Of a stretch of DNA of 64,000 nt, positions 55,980 to 64,000 are shown piece by piece (position 1 is the first letter of the stretch; each line of letters begins with the position of its first letter). A program made the translations under genes and the position numbers. The notes below the pieces were generated by a model that saw only the letters and a program-made list of their open reading frames with translations, was not told the DNA's origin and searched no databases. The stretch comes from Bacteroidales bacterium (lineage in GTDB: Bacteria; Bacteroidota; Bacteroidia; Bacteroidales; VadinHA17). The stretch lies in assembly GCA_003141895.1 (NCBI GenBank), contig PLNT01000028.1:1-64000 (forward strand), given 5' to 3'.

Positions 55980-58489
55980 TGAAAACTGCACTCAGAAGGA
56001 CAGTTATTCTTTCTCTGTTGTTTATCTTGTACCTGCCTTCTTTCTCTCAAGCACTTTCCAAAAGAGGATTCATCAAAGCCGTTCAGGCAGCTGATATATA
56101 TTATTACTACGATCAGAATTACGAAAAAGCTGCAGGTCAGTATGAATCTCTTTTAAAGATTTATCCTGAGAACTCTAACCTTTCGGCAAAACTTGGCATA
56201 TGCTATTTGAATCTCGATGGAAAAAACTCTGAAGCGCTGAGGCTTCTTTCAAAGGCGATTTTGAATGTAGTAGGTACTGACAAGGAATATATTGAATTTG
56301 GTGAAAAAGCCCCGCTTGATACATACCTATACCTTGCAATTGCATATCATCAGAACGACAGTCTTCAAAAAGCAATTACACTTTATTCTGATGCCAGGAA
56401 ACGGTTAAGCGGAACAAAAATCTTCAGGGATGAGTACATTGATAATCAGATAAAAGATTGCAGGTATGCGATTGAGATGGAGAAAAAACCTGTAAAAGTA
56501 TCCTCAGAATTATTCGCAGGATGGCTAAGTGATTATCCAGGAGCATGCAATCCGGTTCTGTCAAAAAATGATTCTGTATTTATTTTTACCCAGAAAGAAA
56601 ACGGCAAAACTCATATTTTCTGCTCTTACAAAACAGGAACATGGAAAAAGCCGGTTGATATCTCCAGGCAACTTGGAGGATCTGACAGATTATATTCGAA
56701 CTCAATAACAGGAGACGGAAAGTTTTTGGTCATTTATCTGGAAGAAAGCGGAAATGGAAATCTATTTTATTCACAGAGAAAAGATTCTACCTGGACTAAG
56801 ATCAAAAGTTTCCCAAAACCAGTTAATTCCATTTATTGGCAGTCCTTTGGTTTCATAACACCTGATGGTAAATCTATATACTTTTCGAGTAACAGACCTG
56901 GCGGTTATGGTGAGCTTGATATCTGGTTTTCTGAAAAAAATGATGCAGGCAAATGGACTGAACCAGTCAATTGCGGTAATATCATTAATACTCCATATAA
57001 TGAAGATACACCTTTCTTCGATCAGGAAAAGGAAATCTTACTTTTCAGTTCAATCGGTCACATAAGCATGGGAGGATATGATGTATTCAGATCTCAGAAG
57101 AAAAATGGAACATGGTCTAATCCTGTGGGGTTGCCTTATTCACTAAATAATACCACCGGCAACAGCTTCTTTATTCAGAATAACCAAAAATATAGCTATA
57201 TAACCAGCCTTTATGACGAAAAATCACGCTCACGGAATATATATACGCTCACTACTGAAATACCTGTTGACAGAGTTATAAAATTAAAAGGAGATATTGA
57301 ACTTCAGGATGGAATAACGGCAGATCCCAAACAAACAAAAATACTGCTTGTTGACCAAAAAGAAACAAAGAGAATTGATTTACTCGATTCAGCTATATAT
57401 TCATTTGATATTAAACCGGGTGAATATCAGCTATATATAAGCCATACCGGGTATAAAACCGATTCAATTAATCTCAGTATCCCGTTAAATTTCGGAGGCA
57501 ACTATGTTTTTGTCAGTTCCTCCCTTGTGCCAGATAAAGTATTTGACGGCGAGTTTCTGACATTAAACAATGTCCTTTTTGACTTTAATAGTTTTAAACT
57601 GAACGATCAGGCTCTACCAGTTCTCGAGATGTTAAGGTCCGTTCTCATCAGTTATCCTGAATTAAAAGTGGAGGTTGCAGGATATACCGATGCAAAAGGA
57701 ACCAAAGAGTATAATGAAATGCTCGCTGATAAAAGAGCTCAGGCAGTAATTGAATACCTTTCATTGAAGGGAGTATCGACTGAAAGGTTTATTAAAAAAT
57801 CATATGGAAAATCCGATTATGTAGCTTTAAACTACAACCGCGATGGTTCAGATAATCCGGAAGGGAGAAAGTATAACCGGCGTGTTACATTTGGGATAGT
57901 TGATCCTAAAACAGGTATTATAATCCGTCAGGAAACTTACACTCCCGAGCAACTCCGACAGCCTTTTTCATTAAGATATAGTATTGTTTTACTAAAATCA
58001 GCCAGGAAACTATTACCAGATTACTTTGCTTCATTGACAAGTGATAAACTATTCTTTATAAGAACGATTAAAGCCGATACACTTTCTATGTACGTTCTTG
58101 GAGTATTCTACAATAAGACAGATGCCTTGAAATATCTTGGATATGCCCGCGATAATGGATTTAAAAGTGCCTATATATTGAACCAGTATGACCTGGAAAA
58201 TGAATCAAATGCAATATTAAACCCAGGTGGAAAAAACTCTTTTCTAAGTCATCTCGATCAAAAGAAATATACAATTCAACTGGGAGCTACAAGAAATCCG
58301 ATAAATGCCGATAAAATATTCAGCGGACTACATAGCGTTTCTGAGGTAAAAGCCAACGATGGATATTATAAATATTACTATGGCGAATATCCGACTCTTA
58401 CAGATGCTAAGAATGCACTTTTAATAGTCCACAAAGCAGGATATGATGATGCTTATATCAGAAATCTTTACGAATTGGTGACCCAATAG
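55979..58489 (+). CDS. PorE-like exported TPR, PD40, OmpA protein with two SPOR-like segments (paralog 4)
   Basis: The 836-residue protein has a signal peptide (about 1-23), TPR-like helices (about 25-165) and a PD40 propeller (about 175-425; QSFGFITPDGKSIYFSSNRP). A regulatory-like beta domain (about 433-520) precedes an OmpA C-terminal peptidoglycan-binding domain (about 527-640; NNVLFDFNSFKLND, AGYTDAKGTKEYNEMLADKR, NRRVTFGIV). Two SPOR-like segments follow (about 660-735 and 762-836; YTIQLGATRNP, YYYGEYPTLTDAKNAL, GYDDAYIRNL). TPR, propeller, CRD and OmpA in this order is the architecture of PorE, which links T9SS to peptidoglycan. The added SPOR-like tail is unusual. It is coupled to paralog 3. 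Confidence 0.88.
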   Translation: MKTALRRTVILSLLFILYLPSFSQALSKRGFIKAVQAADIYYYYDQNYEKAAGQYESLLKIYPENSNLSAKLGICYLNLDGKNSEALRLLSKAILNVVGTDKEYIEFGEKAPLDTYLYLAIAYHQNDSLQKAITLYSDARKRLSGTKIFRDEYIDNQIKDCRYAIEMEKKPVKVSSELFAGWLSDYPGACNPVLSKNDSVFIFTQKENGKTHIFCSYKTGTWKKPVDISRQLGGSDRLYSNSITGDGKFLVIYLEESGNGNLFYSQRKDSTWTKIKSFPKPVNSIYWQSFGFITPDGKSIYFSSNRPGGYGELDIWFSEKNDAGKWTEPVNCGNIINTPYNEDTPFFDQEKEILLFSSIGHISMGGYDVFRSQKKNGTWSNPVGLPYSLNNTTGNSFFIQNNQKYSYITSLYDEKSRSRNIYTLTTEIPVDRVIKLKGDIELQDGITADPKQTKILLVDQKETKRIDLLDSAIYSFDIKPGEYQLYISHTGYKTDSINLSIPLNFGGNYVFVSSSLVPDKVFDGEFLTLNNVLFDFNSFKLNDQALPVLEMLRSVLISYPELKVEVAGYTDAKGTKEYNEMLADKRAQAVIEYLSLKGVSTERFIKKSYGKSDYVALNYNRDGSDNPEGRKYNRRVTFGIVDPKTGIIIRQETYTPEQLRQPFSLRYSIVLLKSARKLLPDYFASLTSDKLFFIRTIKADTLSMYVLGVFYNKTDALKYLGYARDNGFKSAYILNQYDLENESNAILNPGGKNSFLSHLDQKKYTIQLGATRNPINADKIFSGLHSVSEVKANDGYYKYYYGEYPTLTDAKNALLIVHKAGYDDAYIRNLYELVTQ

Positions 58490-58497
58490 GAAATGCC

Positions 58498-59016
58498 GTG
58501 AAGTATAAAAACATCAAACTCAGGGCGTTGGAGCCTGAAGACCTGGAGTTGCTCTATGAGTGGGAGAACAATCAGAGTTACTGGTCAATAAGCAATACCA
58601 TTACTCCTTTTTCAAGATATAATCTCAAACAGTACATTGAAAATTCTCATAAAAATATCTTTGAAACTGGACAACTCAGGCTCATGATTGACCATATTGA
58701 TGATAAAAAGACCATCGGGACTATCGATATATTTGAATTCGATCCCTTTCATAAAAGAGCAGGAATTGGTATACTAATTGCTGACGGATCCTACAGGAAA
58801 AAAGGGTTTGCTACGATGGCACTCACTTGTATTATAAATTATTGTTTTAAAACTCTGAAGTTGCACCAGCTATACTGCAACATAATTTCAAATAACGTTG
58901 AAAGCATTGATCTGTTCATGAAGCATGGATTTGTGCAAACCGGAACCAAAAAAGACTGGATCAAAACAGGTAATGGCTACCTCGATGAGTTTATATTTCA
59001 GCTGGTTAACGAATAG
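58498..59016 (+). CDS. GNAT family N-acetyltransferase
   Basis: The 172-residue RimJ/RimL-like acetyltransferase starts IKLRALEPEDLELLYEWENNQ, with the acetyl-CoA loop region GIGILIADGSYRKKGFATMAL and the closing SNNVESIDLFMKHGFVQTGTKKDW. The family transfers acetyl groups to protein N-termini, polyamines or small amines; the substrate is unknown. A GTG start at 58498 is required, since the nearby ATG at 58493 is out of frame. It starts 8 nt after paralog 4 and overlaps the convergent rlmN end by 11 nt. Confidence 0.88.
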   Translation: MKYKNIKLRALEPEDLELLYEWENNQSYWSISNTITPFSRYNLKQYIENSHKNIFETGQLRLMIDHIDDKKTIGTIDIFEFDPFHKRAGIGILIADGSYRKKGFATMALTCIINYCFKTLKLHQLYCNIISNNVESIDLFMKHGFVQTGTKKDWIKTGNGYLDEFIFQLVNE

Positions 59017-60034
59017 GAGAACCTGTGGCAAGTAGTCCGCACGCTGCAGCAATATCCGATCCTCTCGATTTTCTGATTGAAGCGGATATTCCTGAAATTA
59101 CCAGGTTATGTTTAAAATACTGCATCCTCTCTTTAGACGATGAGAAGTTCTGCCATCGAAAATGAGGATGATAAGGTATTAAATTAACCCGTATTGAGGA
59201 CCCTTTAACGATCGATATCAGTTCTCTGAGATGGGAATCTGTATCATTGACATTTTGTGTCATCATATAGGCCACGCTTAATCTCCTCCCCTTCCTGACA
59301 TTAAATTGTTTCATAAGATCCAATATCTTTTGAAAAGGATATATCTTTTCCATAGGGACGCCCTTAACCCGTTCATCAGTAAATGGAGAAAAAAGACTAA
59401 ATGTCATATTACAGTCAGAAGCTTTAAGAAATTCTTCAATCCCGGGCAAAATTCCGACAGTTGATACAGTTACATTTCTTGGACTTAATGCCAGGCCCCA
59501 TTCTGCAGTAATGATTTTACATGCCTTCAGAACATTTTCCAGATTATCCATTGGCTCGCCCATGCCCATGAAAACGACATGAGTAACCTTGTCAGCTTGT
59601 GGAATGGCAATGATTTGATTCACAATTTCTGCAGAAGTAAGATTGCCTTTGAAACCGTATTGCCCGGTTGCACAAAATGCACACCCCATTCTGCATCCTG
59701 ATTGCGTTGAAACACATACGGTATGCCTCCTCCCTTCTGGAATGTAAACAGTTTCGAACTCTTTCCCCGATTCTGAGCTGAACAAATACTTAACTGATTT
59801 GTCTTCCGAAACTATTTCATTTTTCGGAAAAAAGATTCCGCTTACTGCAGCAGTAGAAAGCATTACTTTGAGCATCTTCGGAATTTTTTCAAACAATGAA
59901 ATATCTGATCTGTGTTTTTTATAAACATTATTTGCCACTGATACAGCATGCGAGATAGTGAATCCATCCGGTCTGATAAGATCAAATATTTCATCAGAAG
60001 TCAACCCGCAAACTCTCTTCTTAACCATATTCAT
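59006..60034 (-). CDS. rlmN: 23S rRNA (adenine-2503-C2)-methyltransferase
   Basis: The 342-residue radical SAM enzyme methylates A2503 of 23S rRNA and A37 of some tRNAs through a Cys-linked intermediate. The iron-sulfur motif is CRMGCAFC (Cys114, Cys118, Cys121), and the catalytic cysteine is Cys332 near the C-terminus (AAACGLLATG). GEPMDNL and RNVTVSTVGI are further RlmN signatures. The N-terminal HhH-like domain is slightly short. The family includes Cfr, but the sequence looks like chromosomal RlmN. The end overlaps the GNAT gene by 11 nt. Confidence 0.93.
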   Translation of the reverse strand: MNMVKKRVCGLTSDEIFDLIRPDGFTISHAVSVANNVYKKHRSDISLFEKIPKMLKVMLSTAAVSGIFFPKNEIVSEDKSVKYLFSSESGKEFETVYIPEGRRHTVCVSTQSGCRMGCAFCATGQYGFKGNLTSAEIVNQIIAIPQADKVTHVVFMGMGEPMDNLENVLKACKIITAEWGLALSPRNVTVSTVGILPGIEEFLKASDCNMTFSLFSPFTDERVKGVPMEKIYPFQKILDLMKQFNVRKGRRLSVAYMMTQNVNDTDSHLRELISIVKGSSIRVNLIPYHPHFRWQNFSSSKERMQYFKHNLVISGISASIRKSRGSDIAAACGLLATGSPIR

Positions 60035-60183
60035 CAGATATTTGCAAAAATAGAACGATTATCAATATCTTAGTAATAATTATATGGTAACATGTGGTAA
60101 TTGTTTTGAATTCAATTAATGGTTAGGTGGACTCCTTTATCCAAGGCTCATACAAACCTGTTTAATGTCAATTAACATAAAAA

Positions 60184-61425
60184 ATGAAAAAGACAATAAT
60201 TCTTCTTATCAGCTTAATTCTGGTAACATCATGCACTTTCCCCGATCATGCAAAAAAAATTAACTTAAATAGTAAAGCCATGATATCTGACAGCACAAAA
60301 CAATATGGAAATAATAGGGATTTCCTGAAACGACACGTAGACATAATAGAGCTTAAGAATGCAGGTTCAGCTATCACTATTGTACCGGCATGGCAGGCAA
60401 GAGTAATGACAAGTACTGCTGAAGGCGACTCAGGTTATAGCTTTGGATGGATAAACAGGAATCTGATTTCTTCGGGTAAAATACTGCCTCATATAAATGC
60501 ATTTGGTGGTGAAGAACGTTTATGGCTTGGACCAGAAGGTGGTCAGTTTTCTATTTTCTTCAGTAAAGAAAAATCATTTGTTTATGAAAACTGGCATACC
60601 CCTGCATTTCTCGATACTACACCATTTAAACTCATTTCATCAAATGATTCGTCTGCGCTATTCGCAAATGATATTACAACAGTAAATTATAGCGGTACTT
60701 CATTTAAGTTCCGAATCGCTAGAGACATTAATTTATTATCAGAGAAGGAGATCCTCAAACTCATTTCATCAGATGTGAAAGACCTGAAATGTGTTGCCTA
60801 TCGTTCTGAGAACAAAATTATAAACCAGGGGAATAATGCCTGGAAAAAAGAGACAGGTCTTTTATCAATTTGGATGCTGGGAATGTTTAACCCCTCTCCT
60901 GCCATTGTCATAACTATACCTGTCAAATCAGGTGATGAGAAGGTTTTAGGTCCGAAAGTGAATGACGCCTATTTTGGTAAAATACCTGCCGATCGATTGA
61001 AAATCTCCGGTGATCACATCTTCTTTAAAGCAGATGGAAAGAGCCGTGGGAAAATTGGTATTCCTCCATTAAGAGCAACAGGGGTTATGGGAAGTTATGA
61101 TTCTGATAATAAAATTCTTACACTTCTTATCTGCAGACTACCTGATGGGAAAAAAGATTACGTTAACTCATCATGGCAGATCCAGGAAAATCCTTTCTCA
61201 GGTGATGCCCTCAATTCATATAATGACGGTCCGCTTGAAGATGGTTCGCAGATGGGTCCGTTTTATGAACTGGAAACTTCCTCACCGGCTGCTGATCTTA
61301 AGCCGGGAGAAAGTCTCAGTCATATTCAATACACGATGCATTTAACAGGTGACACTTTGGAACTCGACAAGGTTTCCCGAAAAGTTCTTGGTGTCGGACT
61401 TGAAGAAATCAGTAAAGCGTTCTAG
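60184..61425 (+). CDS. DUF6786 family lipoprotein
   Basis: The 413-residue protein has a lipoprotein signal peptide (LVTSC, Cys near residue 17). The mature part is all-beta, with AGSAITIVPAWQARVMTSTAEG, NAFGGEERLWLGPEGGQFSIFF, PLRATGVMGSYD and DGPLEDGSQMGPFYELETSSPAA. The last segments resemble DUF6786, a family with a galactose-mutarotase-like fold seen in Bacteroidota. A sugar-binding or lyase-type function is possible but not shown. It is probably anchored in the envelope. The stop overlaps the convergent M3 peptidase gene by 4 nt. Confidence 0.75.
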   Translation: MKKTIILLISLILVTSCTFPDHAKKINLNSKAMISDSTKQYGNNRDFLKRHVDIIELKNAGSAITIVPAWQARVMTSTAEGDSGYSFGWINRNLISSGKILPHINAFGGEERLWLGPEGGQFSIFFSKEKSFVYENWHTPAFLDTTPFKLISSNDSSALFANDITTVNYSGTSFKFRIARDINLLSEKEILKLISSDVKDLKCVAYRSENKIINQGNNAWKKETGLLSIWMLGMFNPSPAIVITIPVKSGDEKVLGPKVNDAYFGKIPADRLKISGDHIFFKADGKSRGKIGIPPLRATGVMGSYDSDNKILTLLICRLPDGKKDYVNSSWQIQENPFSGDALNSYNDGPLEDGSQMGPFYELETSSPAADLKPGESLSHIQYTMHLTGDTLELDKVSRKVLGVGLEEISKAF

Positions 61426-63536
61426 AGAAGCCCCCTGTTTTTAAGCAATGGTTCAATAATTGGTTTACGTCCTCTGAAATTGATATAGCTTTGTTCAGCA
61501 TCCATTATTCCCATTGGAGCCAATACATTTTTCCTGAATGATTCAGCTGTTGTTTTATCGAAAATACCTTTTTCCTTAAATGCTTCAAATGCATCATTAT
61601 CCAGCACTGCAGCCCATGTGTAACAGTAATATCCTGCGGCATATCCATCACCTGCAATATGCAGAAAATATGTACTTCTGTATCGTGGTACGATTTCTTT
61701 AATAAGCCCCATTTTCTCAAGATGTTCTTTCTCAAATTTTTGAATATCAATACTTACCGGAGCCTCCAAGGTGTGATAGTCCATATCCAGAAGCGAAGCA
61801 GCAAGCAATTCTACATTATCAAAACCGGTATTGAAGTATCTGCTTTTTTGAATTTTACTTATCAGAGCTTCAGGCATGATTTCCCCGGTTTTGTAATTCT
61901 TTGCATACATTTTAAGCACTTCAGGTTCTATAGCCCAATGCTCATCTATCTGAGAAGGTAATTCAACAATATCCTGTGCGGTTGTTGTCATGCTATATTT
62001 ATTTATTGAGAAAAGTCCCTGAAGTCCATGACCAAATTCGTGAAAGAGCGTTTTGACATCATCGAGACTGAGTAAAGAGGGAGTACTATTAGATGGATTT
62101 GTGAAGTTGCACACAATCGTAACTACTGGTTTTACTTCCTTACCATCAACCCATTTATGATCACGATATGAACCGCACCATGCACCCTGGCTTTTGCTTG
62201 CCCTTGTGTAAAAATCCATATATAGAACACCAACCGGACTGCCATCAGCCTCTTTAACTTCAAAAGCTTTCGCATCGGGATGTGGAAGAGGAATATTTGA
62301 AATCGGCGTGAATGTTATACCATAAAGTTTATTGGCAACAGAAAAAGCACCTTCTCTCACATTATCAAGTTGAAAATATGGTCTGAGCTCATTATCATCA
62401 AGATTATATTTTTCTTTACGGAGTTTTTCTGCGTAATACCACCAGTCAGAAGGTTCAATTTTAAATTTAGCACCTTCTTTGTCAGCAATTTTTTGCATTT
62501 CTTTAAGTTCATCTCCTGCTACTTTTAGCGCCGGCGTCCATAACTGATTAAGAAGTGCATATACATTGGCTGGGGTTTTAGCCATTCTGTCGTCGAGGTT
62601 CAGGTCAGCAAATGTCTTAAAACCAAGTAGTTTTGCTCGTTTAGCCCTGAGTGTTACCAGATCAGTCAGGATTTTATTATTATCCAGATTATCGCCATGA
62701 TTACATTTTGTGGTATATCCATCATAAAGCTTTTTACGTAATTCCTTCTTTTCATCATAAGTCAGGAAAGGGAGCATACTGGGCTTTTGAATTGTAAAAA
62801 CCCATTTCCCTGTAAGGCTGTCTTTTTCAGCACGGTTAGCTGCTCCAATTATTACACTTTCAGGTAACCCTTTCAGATCATCTTTATTATCTATTACAAG
62901 TTTAAATTTGTTATTTTCTCCCAGAATATTCTGACCGAATTTAACAGAAAGTACTGATAATTGTCCATTAAGTTTTTTTAAAGTATCCTGATCTGCACCT
63001 TTAAGAAGTGCACCATTACGAACAAAACTTTTATAAAGGTTTACGAGCATATAATCCTGTTCAGGATTAAGTGAAAGCTTATCTTTGCCATCATACAAAG
63101 TTTTGATCCTTCTGAAAAGCGCTGAATCAAGCAGGATTTCATCACGATATGCAGACATTAATGGAGATATATCAACCTCAATCTTTTGAAGAGAGTCATT
63201 TGTATTTGCAGATGTCTGTGAGAAGAAAACTGAAGACACTTTAGTCAAAAGCTCTCCGGCCTTGTCTAATGCTTCAATCGTATTCTGAAAAGTCGGAGTA
63301 CTGTTATTATTAGAAATACTCTTTATTTCTTCCCTTCCTTCTGCCATTCCTTTTGTAAAAGCAGGCATATAATGTTTCGTCATGATCTTTTCAAAAGGAG
63401 GAACGTCGAAAGGAGTATTATATGCAGCAAAAAACGGATTTGTATTTTTCACTTCAGTAACTGGTTTTGATTTACAACCGGCAAGAGCCATGCAGATGAA
63501 TCCGCAAATTAATAATGTTTTATAAAGCTTTTTCAT
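61422..63536 (-). CDS. M3 family oligopeptidase lipoprotein (Dcp-like)
   Basis: The 704-residue zinc oligopeptidase has a lipoprotein signal peptide (ALAGC, Cys near residue 21), so it is envelope-anchored rather than cytoplasmic as in the E. coli enzymes. The metal site HEFGHGLQG (near residue 498) with a following Glu (DIVELPSQIDEHW) gives the thermolysin-like ligand set. FFAAYNTPFDVPPFEKI and MDFYTRASKSQGAWCGSY fit dipeptidyl carboxypeptidase Dcp. Expected substrates are short peptides. Length is normal. It converges on the DUF6786 gene. Confidence 0.93.
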   Translation of the reverse strand: MKKLYKTLLICGFICMALAGCKSKPVTEVKNTNPFFAAYNTPFDVPPFEKIMTKHYMPAFTKGMAEGREEIKSISNNNSTPTFQNTIEALDKAGELLTKVSSVFFSQTSANTNDSLQKIEVDISPLMSAYRDEILLDSALFRRIKTLYDGKDKLSLNPEQDYMLVNLYKSFVRNGALLKGADQDTLKKLNGQLSVLSVKFGQNILGENNKFKLVIDNKDDLKGLPESVIIGAANRAEKDSLTGKWVFTIQKPSMLPFLTYDEKKELRKKLYDGYTTKCNHGDNLDNNKILTDLVTLRAKRAKLLGFKTFADLNLDDRMAKTPANVYALLNQLWTPALKVAGDELKEMQKIADKEGAKFKIEPSDWWYYAEKLRKEKYNLDDNELRPYFQLDNVREGAFSVANKLYGITFTPISNIPLPHPDAKAFEVKEADGSPVGVLYMDFYTRASKSQGAWCGSYRDHKWVDGKEVKPVVTIVCNFTNPSNSTPSLLSLDDVKTLFHEFGHGLQGLFSINKYSMTTTAQDIVELPSQIDEHWAIEPEVLKMYAKNYKTGEIMPEALISKIQKSRYFNTGFDNVELLAASLLDMDYHTLEAPVSIDIQKFEKEHLEKMGLIKEIVPRYRSTYFLHIAGDGYAAGYYCYTWAAVLDNDAFEAFKEKGIFDKTTAESFRKNVLAPMGIMDAEQSYINFRGRKPIIEPLLKNRGLL

Positions 63537-63719
63537 AACTCGAACACTTAATTATTTTTAACTATAATGAAGAAAACACAAATTAAAGATATTCAAATCT
63601 GGAATCAAAAGAAACTTAACGAATTCAACAGAATGAATTACGGAATAAGTCGATAAAGCTACACCCTGCATTAAATGTATCAAAGTTATTCATGCATTGC
63701 CATAGTTTATTTGAATCTA
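63537..63719. other. Gap upstream of the M3 peptidase gene
   Basis: This gap is AT-rich with no coding frame, RNA or repeat that I can support. It should include the promoter of the M3 peptidase gene. Confidence 0.4.
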
Positions 63720-63736
63720 GCGGAGAGAGGGGGATT
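63720..63736. repeat. 17-nt direct copy of the tRNA-Ser 3' end
   Basis: Bases 63720-63736 are identical to 63888-63904, which cover the discriminator, the acceptor 3' strand and part of the T arm of tRNA-Ser. The copies are 168 bp apart in the same orientation, like an att-site duplication. Confidence 0.7.
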
Positions 63737-63765
63737 ATTTTCAATGATCCATGGGGGAGAACCTT

Positions 63766-63889
63766 GCAGCACTTAAATGAACCCTTCGGGTTTTATTTAT
63801 TTTACCTCACCTCCTTCAGAAAGCAAGCTTTCTTCGGAGTTTCGGGAAAATAAATTACTCCGCTGACGCGGGGTTCATTTAAGTGTTGC
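63766..63889. repeat. Inverted repeat cassette beside tRNA-Ser
   Basis: 19-nt arms (63766-63784 and 63871-63889) are inverted copies with one mismatch. Inside them lie further nested inverted stretches (for example TTATTTATTTT against AAAATAAATTA, and AGAAAGC/GCTTTCT). It could be a long hairpin terminator for the tRNA or a small mobile or degenerate element. Confidence 0.7.
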
Positions 63890-63977
63890 GGAGAGAGGGG
63901 GATTCGAACCCCCGGTTCGCCGGAAGGCGAACAACGGTTTTCGAGACCGCCGCATTCGACCACTCTGCCATCTCTCC
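63889..63977 (-). tRNA. tRNA-Ser (anticodon CGA)
   Basis: The minus-strand 89-nt cloverleaf has a long variable arm (TTCGCC/GGCGAA) typical of serine tRNAs. The acceptor is GGAGAGA/TCTCTCC with discriminator G. The anticodon loop is CTCGAAA (anticodon CGA, reading TCG), and the T loop is GGTTCGAATCC. CCA is not encoded. The 3' end abuts the inverted repeat cassette. Confidence 0.95.
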
Positions 63978-64000
63978 TTATTTAGCTCTATTTATATCCC

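Overview
The window looks like chromosomal DNA of a Bacteroidota bacterium, most likely of the Bacteroidales or a neighbouring order. Evidence: type IX secretion system (T9SS) genes (gldJ, a porP/sprF-type gene, porU, porV), a DUF6452/DUF6048 gene pair, TAnnTTTG-type promoter boxes, few Shine-Dalgarno sites, many exported proteins and AT-rich intergenic DNA. The species cannot be fixed from sequence alone. Most genes are housekeeping or cell-envelope genes. There is no prophage, integrase, transposase or CRISPR array.

Layout. 1-10058 (minus): one uninterrupted reading frame of more than 3,350 codons that runs off the left edge. It is a giant exported surface protein built of repeated modules, with 88-residue tandem repeats at the window edge. 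10.4-12.7 kb: tRNA-Val and two tandem exported 1-Cys peroxiredoxins. 12.7-17.1 kb (minus): terC with a coupled small membrane ORF, an exported 5'-nucleotidase, and folC. 17.3-24.6 kb (plus): PIN-PhoH ATPase, a DUF1080 protein, then a tight run of mtaB, an inositol-phosphatase-like gene, a lipid A acyltransferase-like gene, a glycosyltransferase and a membrane metallophosphatase. 24.7-33.9 kb: murF, gldJ and porP/sprF on minus, divergent from porU, porV and ispF on plus. 33.9-41.6 kb (minus): hutU, zinc-ribbon coiled-coil protein, Nif3, MerR regulator, CapA-like protein and two M23 peptidases. 41.7-49.5 kb: alaS, DUF6452/DUF6048, a sodium:solute symporter (minus), recR, and an E2 acyltransferase. 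49.7-58.5 kb (plus): four tandem paralogs with an exported TPR plus WD40-like (PD40) core and four different C-terminal ends (membrane helix, none, SPOR, OmpA plus two SPOR-like segments). 58.5-64 kb: GNAT, rlmN, DUF6786 lipoprotein, M3 peptidase lipoprotein, a repeat cassette and tRNA-Ser.

How they fit together. PorU and PorV are the sortase and shuttle of the T9SS attachment complex, GldJ and PorP/SprF-type proteins belong to the same machinery, and the giant left-edge protein looks like a cargo, although its C-terminal sorting domain is outside the window. The last of the four TPR-PD40 paralogs has the architecture of PorE, the peptidoglycan-binding T9SS protein, so the cluster may be an envelope-spanning set linked to secretion. 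It is the best candidate here for something not well described.

GC-rich palindromic elements (CCCCC...GGGGG with a short variable centre) recur in at least six intergenic gaps. Next to tRNA-Ser, a 17-nt copy of the tRNA 3' end bounds a 168-bp segment with a long inverted repeat, which resembles an att-like duplication. Several starts are placed downstream of the longest possible start (murF, gldJ, porP, porU, the symporter), using terminators, ribosome sites or signal peptides.
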